From: Rhizobacter sp.
GTDB taxonomy: Bacteria; Pseudomonadota; Gammaproteobacteria; Burkholderiales; Burkholderiaceae_C
DNA: 5,711 nt
Direction: 5' to 3'
Assembly (NCBI GenBank): GCA_025359585.1
Contig: JANYFX010000005.1
Span: 1 to 5,711, forward strand
Shown: positions 1-5,065 of the stretch, one piece after another
How positions within the stretch are numbered: position 1 is the stretch's first letter
How the letters are laid out: the number at the start of each line of letters is the position of its first letter
Notes under the pieces: generated by a model
The model's input: only the letters and a program-made list of their open reading frames with translations
The model's database searches: none
Told to the model about the DNA's origin: nothing
Made by a program: the position numbers and the translations under genes

Positions 1-2295
1 ATCAACCAGTCGTTGATCGTCAGCGGTACCAGCGCCGAGAGTTCAAACGCCGCGATCACGCAGCTACTGCAAGGGCTGCAGAGCGGTGTGCTCCGGGGCG
101 AGGAGTTCAACAGTGTTCTTGAGCAAAGCCCACGCCTCGCGCGAGCGCTTGCCGACGGTTTGGGTGTGACCATCGGCGAACTGCGCAAGCTGGCCGAGGC
201 CGGGCAACTGACCAGCGAGACGGTCATTCGTTCGCTGCAGGGACAGGCCGCCGCGATTCAAACCGAGTTTGCGAAGCTGCCGCCGACCATCGGCCGCTCG
301 ATTCAGTCGCTGTCAAACGCATGGACGCAGTACATCGGCGAGGCGTCAAACGCCACCGGTGCGAGCGCCACGGTAGCGCGTGCGATCGACCTGGTATCGA
401 AGAACCTCGACACGCTCGGCACGCTGCTATTCAGCGCCGGGAAGGCCGCGCTCGCATATCAGGCTGTTCGTTTGGCCGGCACGTTCCTCGAGATCGGCAC
501 CGCTGCCCGCACGTCGGCCGCCGCCGTCGCTGTGAGCACCGCGGCCGTGACCGCGAACACCGTCGCGTCACAGGCGAACGCTGTGGCCGGGGCTGAGGCT
601 GCGGCGAGCGCTGGCCGGTTCGCTGGTGCGCTCGCTTCGATCAAGCTCTTTTCGCTGGTCGCTGTGGTTACGAACCTGCGCGAGATCGGAACGGCGATCG
701 GCGAAGGTACCGCCAAGCTGTTCGGCTACGGCAAGGTCATTGAAGAAAACGAGCGCAAGCAACAGGCCGACGCCGCAGCAAGTCGGGCCAGCGCCGCAGC
801 CATCGCCCAAGTGGCCCAGGCCCTGCAACTCGCCACCGAAAAATCTCTCGGTCTCACGGACCAAAGCCGCAAGCTGATCGGCGAATTCACCGACGTGGTG
901 ACGAAGGGCGGCGAAGCCAGCGACGCGATCGGCAAGCTCACGAAGGCGCTCGAACTCGGGAACCTAGATGGCATCCGCAACGCCGGCACTGCACTCGACG
1001 TGCTGGCCCAGCGCGGCAAGATCTCGGGAGCGCAGATTCGCGAGGCGCTGGCGTCGGCGTTGAAAAACGAAGACCTCGCTGTGTTCCGCATCAACGCCCT
1101 GGCCGCGTTCGATTCCACGGAGCAAGGCGCCCGCCGACTCCAAGCCGCGATCGATGCGATCAGCAATGAATCGCTCCGCCGCGCCGGCACGTCGTTAGAG
1201 GAACTCAGCACGGGGTTCAGCAAGGGCGCCACGTCGGCCATCAACGACGTGGATGCGCTGGCCGCCACGCTGAAAGACCTCAAGCTGACCGGCGACGATA
1301 CGGGCCGCGCACTGAGCAAGTCGCTCGATACGGCGCTGTCAGCCGCGAACACCGAACGCGCTGTGCAAGCTGTGATTGATCGTTTCGAGGCGCTGGGCAA
1401 GCAAGGACTGATCGCTGGCGAGCAACTCGCCGCCGGCTTGGACAAGGCCCGGGAAAAGATCGAAGCTCTCAAACCGGGCATTCAATCGCTAGACGAGGCC
1501 CTACGAAACTTCGGGCTTCGCACCCAGACCGAACTGCAGGCCACGGCCGACAAGCTCGGCGCTTCGTATCAGCGCATCGCGTATGACACCCGGGTGTCAC
1601 TGGCCGATCAGCGCAAAGCGTTTGAGGCGTACTCGGCCGCAGCCATCGCCGCGAACGGGGGTGTGGAGTCCTCGGCCGTGAAGGTGGCCCGCGTGGTGCT
1701 GGAAACACGCGAGGCGGCCCTGGGAGCGGGCAAAGCGGGTGCAGAGGCAGGCAAGGCCACGGCTGCCGGTTTCGACACCGCTACGGCCAGCATCAACGCC
1801 GCAGCGGGCAGCCTCGATGCGTTCAGTTCAGCCGCCACGAAGGTGCGGAACGCGAACGTGCGTTCGGTGCTCGGCGAGAACAAATATGACGCCGAGGGCT
1901 TCGCGACCGACTCGAACGGCCAGCGCATCACCGGCACCGCGCAGGCGAACGTCGGCCCGGGTCAGACCTTCGACGCCAAACAGTTCGCCCGCGACGCTGC
2001 ACAACAGGCGCTGATCGGGGGCCAACCCCTCGACCCGCAGCGCTACGTGCGAGACACCGGCGGGTCGCCCGTGATCCCTACACGCGCGCCGGCCGACGCA
2101 GCACCGCAAGGCACGCCCGTGGCGCCCGCACGCACGCAACCCGAGGCGAAGCCCGCCGGGAGCGCTGCGAGCACCGTGAACATCGTTCTGAACGGCCGCC
2201 GCACCGCCGTGGGCATGGCGACGCCTGGGGACGCTACGGCACTCACAGGGCTGTTGCGCGAACTCGCCGAAGCGGCCGCCCGGGCGAACCCGTGA
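1..2295 (+). CDS. Phage tail tape measure protein (C-terminal part, 5' end outside window)
   Basis: This protein sets tail length in long-tailed phages; it fills the tail tube during assembly and leaves with the DNA. The frame is open from base 1, so the 764 residues seen lack their N-terminus; the TTG at 13 is not the real start. Residues about 5-100 match the conserved N-terminal tape-measure domain, with the hallmark SGVLRGEEFNSV at 28-39 followed by a GVTIGELRKLAEAGQL stretch. Two hydrophobic, alanine-rich segments lie near 135-165 and 205-235. A long helical region with many Ala, Lys, Glu and Gln residues fills the middle. The last ~40 residues (TVNIVLNGRRTAV then a helix) match the compact C-terminal module seen in proteobacterial tape-measure proteins. 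No internal stop or frameshift was seen, so the gene looks intact over this span. The stop overlaps the GTG start of the next gene. Family assignment is firm; phage type (siphovirus-like) is inferred. Confidence 0.93.
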   Translation: MNQSLIVSGTSAESSNAAITQLLQGLQSGVLRGEEFNSVLEQSPRLARALADGLGVTIGELRKLAEAGQLTSETVIRSLQGQAAAIQTEFAKLPPTIGRSIQSLSNAWTQYIGEASNATGASATVARAIDLVSKNLDTLGTLLFSAGKAALAYQAVRLAGTFLEIGTAARTSAAAVAVSTAAVTANTVASQANAVAGAEAAASAGRFAGALASIKLFSLVAVVTNLREIGTAIGEGTAKLFGYGKVIEENERKQQADAAASRASAAAIAQVAQALQLATEKSLGLTDQSRKLIGEFTDVVTKGGEASDAIGKLTKALELGNLDGIRNAGTALDVLAQRGKISGAQIREALASALKNEDLAVFRINALAAFDSTEQGARRLQAAIDAISNESLRRAGTSLEELSTGFSKGATSAINDVDALAATLKDLKLTGDDTGRALSKSLDTALSAANTERAVQAVIDRFEALGKQGLIAGEQLAAGLDKAREKIEALKPGIQSLDEALRNFGLRTQTELQATADKLGASYQRIAYDTRVSLADQRKAFEAYSAAAIAANGGVESSAVKVARVVLETREAALGAGKAGAEAGKATAAGFDTATASINAAAGSLDAFSSAATKVRNANVRSVLGENKYDAEGFATDSNGQRITGTAQANVGPGQTFDAKQFARDAAQQALIGGQPLDPQRYVRDTGGSPVIPTRAPADAAPQGTPVAPARTQPEAKPAGSAASTVNIVLNGRRTAVGMATPGDATALTGLLRELAEAAARANP

Positions 2296-2504
2296 GCGGG
2301 CGCGGCGTGGCTACTGTGGCGGTCGACGTGGCCGACCTGTGCGCGTTGCACCAGACCATGCGGGCACTCGATGAACTGGTGCACGCGCAGCCGGCTGAGG
2401 TTGACCCATACGATGCGATCAGGGCCGCGCGCGTGCTGTCGCAGGGGATGCTGCGGCGATTGCGCGACTTACAAACGGGGGCGGTGCTGCGGGTGCACGC
2501 GTGA
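2292..2504 (+). CDS. Small phage hypothetical protein coupled to the tape measure gene
   Basis: This 70-codon frame starts with GTG at 2292, sharing GTGA with the stop of the tape-measure gene. No clear ribosome binding site precedes it, so translation would depend on coupling. The predicted protein (MSGRGVATVAVDVADL... ending AVLRVHA) is soluble and mostly helical. It has an acidic middle (AEVDPYDAIRAARVL) and a basic segment (MLRRLRDL), and no signal peptide or membrane segment. I do not recognise the family. Late-gene position and tight coupling suggest a small tail or assembly accessory protein, but that is inference. It is the last rightward gene of the phage block and ends 19 bases before the stop of the convergent operon. 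It could be a chance frame, though its balanced composition and coupled start argue for a real gene. Confidence 0.55.
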   Translation: MSGRGVATVAVDVADLCALHQTMRALDELVHAQPAEVDPYDAIRAARVLSQGMLRRLRDLQTGAVLRVHA

Positions 2505-2506
2505 TC

Positions 2507-2520
2507 GGGCGCGGTCGCCC
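2507..2520. terminator. Weak hairpin between convergent genes
   Basis: A 5-bp GC stem (GGGCG / CGCCC) with a CGGT loop occupies much of the 19-base gap between the rightward small phage gene and the leftward membrane-protein gene. It could help terminate one or both transcripts, but no good T-run follows on either strand. Confidence 0.2.
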
Positions 2521-2523
2521 CGC

Positions 2524-2904
2524 TTACTTTGGAGGGGTAGGTGCAGGCGCCGGCAATGGGGCCGGGGCCGACACAGGGGGCGGCGTTTTCAGTGTGACGT
2601 ACTCGGAGGCCTTTGCGATTACGACACCGAGCACCGTAAAGGCGAAGCCCAAGACCGCAGCTCCCCCAATGATCATGTTCTTCCACTTCACCAAGTCGTC
2701 AACCTTGCCCTTGAGTCCGTCAAGCGAAGTTTTCATTGAGTGAACGTTCGCGTTCAATTCCCCGACCGACTTGTGCAATTCCATAACTGCCTGCAGCGTG
2801 AAGTCGTGGCTGGGCGCACCCAGGCCAACGCTGTAGGGGGTAGACACTGGAGCCTGCGGAACGGTCTCCGCATCCGCGGGGCGGCGCGTGCGGGGGGCAC
2901 TCAC
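2524..2904 (-). CDS. Membrane-anchored coiled-coil protein with Pro/Ala-rich tail (hypothetical)
   Basis: I chose GTG at 2904 because it overlaps the stop of the upstream gene as GTGA, giving 126 residues. The frame stays open to a TTG at 2940 (138 residues), but that would overlap the neighbour by 40 bases. Residues 1-33 are polar, Pro/Arg-rich and probably disordered. Residues 40-71 form a very regular heptad ladder: V40, L43, V47, L50, V54, M57, L61, L64, V68, L71. A single hydrophobic helix follows at about 77-97 (IIGGAAVLGFAFTVLGVVIA). Residues 107-126 are almost all Pro, Ala, Thr and Ser. The basic KWK just before the helix suggests the coiled coil stays in the cytoplasm and the short tail is outside, but topology is inferred. 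The helix-plus-anchor layout recalls XhlA-type phage proteins, though I cannot assign it to that family. It is probably co-translated with the 97-residue gene. It may be a membrane effector or exclusion protein, or a lysis accessory; function unknown. Confidence 0.72.
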   Translation of the reverse strand: MSAPRTRRPADAETVPQAPVSTPYSVGLGAPSHDFTLQAVMELHKSVGELNANVHSMKTSLDGLKGKVDDLVKWKNMIIGGAAVLGFAFTVLGVVIAKASEYVTLKTPPPVSAPAPLPAPAPTPPK

Positions 2905-3194
2905 CGTGGGTTCTCGATCCGCGTTTTCAGCCACTCCCAAATCGTCGTTGGCGCGCGGCCGTAATACGACCCCACTGTGGTCACCATCGCTGATCCCAAT
3001 GTGGGCTTGAAGTCCGATTCCGGGGACGTTAAGCCCACTTGATTTGACACTTCGATACTCGTGCCCTTCGATGTGATCAACCAGCCTGCACGCCCTGGTA
3101 GTTCAAGGAAGTCCTCCGCAGCGACGTTCGCGCGAATAGCTTCGCCGACCTGATCGGCGTTGTGACCTAGCGGCGTAACAAGAAAGACAGGCAT
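2901..3194 (-). CDS. Small alpha/beta hypothetical protein, first gene of a two-gene operon
   Basis: This 97-residue protein starts at ATG 3194 with only a weak Shine-Dalgarno (GGGA, 10 bases upstream). It is soluble, with no signal peptide. The pattern suggests a beta-alpha-beta-beta-alpha-beta order: strand VFLVTP (3-8), helix 12-26, strands near 29-32 and 36-42 (AGWLITS), helix 45-54, strand 67-77 (GSAMVTTVGSYY), then helix 82-94 with WEWLK. That order fits a ferredoxin-like fold, the fold of Cas2-like and many small sensor proteins, but this is a reading of the pattern, not a match. I do not recognise a named family. Features likely to be conserved are W38, SKGTS at 42-46, YYGRAP at 77-82 and WEWLK at 86-90. 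The gene precedes the coiled-coil membrane protein with a GTGA overlap, so the two probably work together. Local GC is lower than in the flanks (52% over 3001-3060, counted by hand), as expected of acquired DNA. Confidence 0.75.
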   Translation of the reverse strand: MPVFLVTPLGHNADQVGEAIRANVAAEDFLELPGRAGWLITSKGTSIEVSNQVGLTSPESDFKPTLGSAMVTTVGSYYGRAPTTIWEWLKTRIENPR

Positions 3195-3319
3195 GGATTA
3201 AGTGTCCCACATTGTTGTTCTGCGGTCGTGACGCGAGGGGACTGCGATCGTGGGGTTTGACGCAGCCGCGCCTCATCTCCCGGGCATCTCCCCGCCTTGT
3301 CTGGAGGCCCAAAAAGTTA
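3195..3319. other. Non-coding leader between tRNA terminator and the minus-strand operon
   Basis: No gene is supported here. The segment must carry the promoter of the leftward two-gene operon, but I see no convincing -35/-10 pair; AACAAT on the minus strand is the nearest -10-like hexamer. An 8-base direct repeat, CATCTCCC, occurs at 3274-3281 and 3285-3292, one helical turn apart. If the phage integrated at the tRNA, the junction would lie to the right of this stretch. Confidence 0.4.
3274..3292. repeat. Short direct repeat CATCTCCC, period 11
   Basis: Two perfect 8-base copies are separated by GGG, giving an 11-base period. They lie 80-100 bases upstream of the leftward operon's start codon, where a regulator could bind the same face of the helix. 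The repeat is short and could be chance. Confidence 0.3.
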
Positions 3320-3341
3320 GGGCCCGCTCACTGGCGGGCCC
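3311..3341 (-). terminator. Intrinsic terminator of the tRNA-Ala gene
   Basis: A perfect 8-bp stem (GGGCCCGC at 3320-3327 with GCGGGCCC at 3334-3341) encloses a 6-base loop. On the minus strand it is followed by TAACTTTTT (3319-3311), a good T-tract, and it begins 10 bases after the tRNA CCA end. On the plus strand the same hairpin is followed by TTTCATTT, so it may also stop rightward transcripts from the phage side. Confidence 0.85.
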
Positions 3342-3351
3342 TTTCATTTAG

Positions 3352-3427
<76 letters not shown>

Positions 3428-3439
3428 ACGTGCATCTCT

Positions 3440-3445
3440 AGTCTA
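3440..3445 (-). promoter_or_regulatory. Possible -10 element of the tRNA-Ala gene
   Basis: TAGACT on the minus strand (4 of 6 to TATAAT) lies 12 bases before the mature tRNA 5' end, a normal distance for a tRNA promoter. The -35 position 17 bases further up reads TCGGCG and is poor, so the assignment is tentative. Confidence 0.35.
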
Positions 3446-3492
3446 ACAAACTCGGGCGGGATCGCCGACCGCCACGATCTCGGCCGCTCCGA

Positions 3493-3498
3493 TATAAA
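3493..3498 (+). promoter_or_regulatory. Possible -10 element of the hydrolase gene
   Basis: TATAAA matches the -10 consensus at 5 of 6 positions and lies 34 bases before the hydrolase start. It stands out in very GC-rich surroundings. No good -35 is found at 16-18 bases spacing. Confidence 0.35.
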
Positions 3499-3532
3499 GG
3501 CACTCCTGAACACTGACGTGGCGGAGTAACCG

Positions 3533-4399
3533 ATGAGCCGACTCGATCCTGCCTGGCTGGACGTGCAATACAACAACCGTGCTCGCATTCCCGAGCACCC
3601 GGGAATTTTCGAGCGTTGGGCCAAGGCTTCGGCGCATGCGCGCGAGCAGTCTTCGTGTCGCATCGATGTGCCCTATGGCGAGGGGCCGAACGAAACGCTC
3701 GACGTGTTTCCTGCGGCGCAGGCCGATGCGCCCGTGTTCGTGTTCATCCACGGCGGCTGGTGGCGCTCGTTAGACAAGCGCGACCACTCGTTCATCGCAC
3801 CCGCGTTCACGCAAGCCGGGGCGATGGTGGTGGTGCCGAACTACGCGCTGTGCCCTTCGGTGAGCATCGAGACGATCGCGCTGCAGATGACGCGCGCGCT
3901 GGCCTGGACCTTTCGGCACGCAGCGCAATTCGGCGGCAACCCGCAACGCATCGTCGTGGCCGGGCACTCTGCCGGCGGGCACTTGGCGGCGATGTTGTTG
4001 TGTTGCCGCTGGTTGCAGGTCGGGCTGGACTTGCCAGAGCGGCTGGTCGGATCGGCGCTGTCGATCTCGGGCCTGTTCGATCTGGGGCCGGTGTGCCAGA
4101 CACCCTTTCTGCAGGCCGATCTGCAGCTGACATCGGCGTCTGCAAACCGATTGAGCCCCGCGCTTTTCGCGCCACCCACGGGTACTTTGTACGCGACGGT
4201 CGGCGCGAACGAGAGCGAAGAATTTCTGCGCCAGAACACGCTGATCCGCGAAGCCTGGGGCGAGCGCGCGGTGCCGGTGTGCGAGGCCGTGCCGGGCACG
4301 AACCACCTCGACGTGTTGCACGAACTGGCCGACCCGCAAGCGCGCCTGCATGGCTTGGCACTGCAGCTTCTCGGGTTAACCCGGAAGGTTTTTGCTTGA
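3533..4399 (+). CDS. Alpha/beta hydrolase, arylformamidase (AFMID)-like
   Basis: This 288-residue protein is probably a cytoplasmic serine hydrolase acting on an ester or amide such as N-formylkynurenine; the substrate is inferred. HGGWW at 73-77 is the oxyanion-hole HGG motif. GHSAGG at 144-149 is the nucleophile elbow, with Ser146. VGANESEEFLRQN (223-235) aligns with the D-S-x-E-F region that carries the acid in AFMID-type enzymes, here with Glu227 in place of the usual Asp. GTNHLD (256-261) supplies His258. The N-terminal YNNRARIPEHP also fits this branch. There is no signal peptide or membrane helix, and length is normal. The start is secure: GGAG at 3523-3526 is six bases upstream and an in-frame TAA at 3527 excludes an earlier start. 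It is divergent from the tRNA and stands alone. No other kynurenine-pathway gene is nearby, so a general carboxylesterase role is possible. Confidence 0.88.
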   Translation: MSRLDPAWLDVQYNNRARIPEHPGIFERWAKASAHAREQSSCRIDVPYGEGPNETLDVFPAAQADAPVFVFIHGGWWRSLDKRDHSFIAPAFTQAGAMVVVPNYALCPSVSIETIALQMTRALAWTFRHAAQFGGNPQRIVVAGHSAGGHLAAMLLCCRWLQVGLDLPERLVGSALSISGLFDLGPVCQTPFLQADLQLTSASANRLSPALFAPPTGTLYATVGANESEEFLRQNTLIREAWGERAVPVCEAVPGTNHLDVLHELADPQARLHGLALQLLGLTRKVFA

Positions 4400-4400
4400 A

Positions 4401-4423
4401 GATAAGAATGCCTATCATTTTTA
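4401..4423 (+). promoter_or_regulatory. Fur-box-like palindrome upstream of rubrerythrin
   Basis: TAAGAATG (4403-4410) and CATTTTTA (4416-4423) form an inverted repeat, 7 of 8 positions, around CCTAT. The whole GATAAGAATGCCTATCATT segment resembles Fur operators of the GATAATGATAATCATTATC type: 11 of 19 to that strict consensus by hand count, closer to the looser GATAAGAATG-TATCATT form. It begins two bases after the hydrolase stop. TATCAT at 4413-4418 is 5 of 6 to a -10 box, so a bound regulator would block a promoter there. It lies about 145 bases before the rubrerythrin start, leaving a long leader. Fur binding is inferred from pattern only. Confidence 0.42.
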
Positions 4424-4509
4424 GCATCCGCATAGCCCGTAGCAATGCACTGCATTGGCCGTTTGTATTGGCGATCGAGGGTGCGCTGGAGTAGCGTCGG
4501 GCGTGCCGC

Positions 4510-4521
4510 TCGTTCGAACGA
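4510..4521. repeat. Perfect 12-bp palindrome TCGTTCGAACGA
   Basis: A perfect inverted repeat lies 45 bases upstream of the rubrerythrin start codon, in the otherwise featureless second half of the 167-base gap. It could be an operator for a dimeric regulator or a small RNA hairpin, but it has no loop bases and no T-tract, so it is not a terminator. Confidence 0.35.
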
Positions 4522-4566
4522 CGACGTGACGGTGGCCGCTTGCAGTTCAACTCACAGGAGATCGAC

Positions 4567-4986
4567 ATGGGCTTGAAAGGTTCGAAGACCGAGCAAAACC
4601 TGAAAGACGCCTTCGCGGGCGAATCGCAGGCCAACCGGCGCTACTTGTACTTCGCAAACAAGGCCGACATCGAGGGCCAGAACGACGTGGCTTCGCTGTT
4701 CCGTTCCACCGCCGAAGGCGAGACCGGCCACGCACACGGCCACCTCGAATTCCTCGAAGCGGTGGGCGACCCGGCGACCGGCTTGCCGATCGGATCGAGC
4801 CGCCAGAACCTCGCCGCTGCTGTCGCCGGCGAGACGCACGAGTACACCGACATGTACCCGGGCATGGCCAAAAGCGCGCGCGACGAAGGCTTCGACGAGA
4901 TCGCCGACTGGTTCGAAACGCTCGCCAAGGCCGAGCGCTCGCACGCCAACCGCTACCAGAAGGCGCTCGACGCGCTGGTGGACTGA
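4567..4986 (+). CDS. Rubrerythrin-family diiron protein without rubredoxin domain
   Basis: Rubrerythrins are ferritin-like four-helix proteins whose diiron site reduces hydrogen peroxide in the cytoplasm. All expected ligands can be placed in this 139-residue protein: E19 in helix 1, E52 and H55 (ExxH) in helix 2, E89 and E92 (ExxE) in helix 3, E123 and H126 (ExxH) in helix 4. The extra glutamate of helix 3 separates rubrerythrins from plain bacterioferritin-like proteins. The protein ends right after helix 4 and has no cysteine, so the CxxC rubredoxin domain of classical ~190-residue rubrerythrin is absent and electrons must come from another protein. The start is ATG 4567 with AGGAG six bases upstream; a TTG at 4540 keeps the frame open but lacks such a site. 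It is followed 79 bases later by an Fe-S protein, a plausible partner. A Fur-like site upstream would link it to iron supply. Confidence 0.92.
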   Translation: MGLKGSKTEQNLKDAFAGESQANRRYLYFANKADIEGQNDVASLFRSTAEGETGHAHGHLEFLEAVGDPATGLPIGSSRQNLAAAVAGETHEYTDMYPGMAKSARDEGFDEIADWFETLAKAERSHANRYQKALDALVD

Positions 4987-5004
4987 CGCGCGCATTGCGC
5001 TCAC

Positions 5005-5033
5005 CGAACAGGGGGCTTCGTGCCCCTTGTTCG
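5005..5033 (+). terminator. Strong hairpin between rubrerythrin and the Fe-S protein gene
   Basis: Twelve pairs with one G-U (CGAACAGGGGGC / GCCCCTTGTTCG) enclose a TTCGT loop. The hairpin begins 18 bases after the rubrerythrin stop. The following TTGCAATTT is only moderately T-rich, so it may be a leaky terminator or attenuator giving more rubrerythrin than Fe-S protein message, or an mRNA-stabilising 3' hairpin. Confidence 0.55.
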
Positions 5034-5065
5034 TTGCAATTTCGGCTTTGCCACCAGGACATTCG

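Noticed and set aside
726..1481. Minus-strand 251-codon frame within the tape measure gene
   Set aside because: Ala/Ser/Arg-rich mirror of the tape-measure coding strand, without start signals or motifs.
2501..2743. Plus-strand 80-codon frame with a GTGA start overlapping the small phage gene stop
   Set aside because: It is antisense to the membrane protein gene. Its Gly/Ala-rich start and incoherent sequence look like a shadow, whereas the opposite strand has a clear heptad and membrane helix.
3103..3312. Minus-strand 69-codon frame overlapping the start of the 97-residue gene
   Set aside because: Arg/Cys-rich low-quality peptide with no ribosome site; it overlaps the better-supported gene out of frame.
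2524..3350. Second att copy or IS end near the cassette
   Set aside because: I looked for a repeat of the tRNA 3' end or terminal inverted repeats in this stretch and found none.
3616..4494. Plus-strand 292-codon frame overlapping the hydrolase
   Set aside because: It is the +1 shadow of the hydrolase gene: Arg/Ala-rich, with no motifs. The hydrolase frame carries all catalytic motifs.
3807..4634. Long minus-strand frames opposite the hydrolase and rubrerythrin
   Set aside because: High-GC antisense shadows rich in Arg, Pro and Ser, with no recognisable domain.
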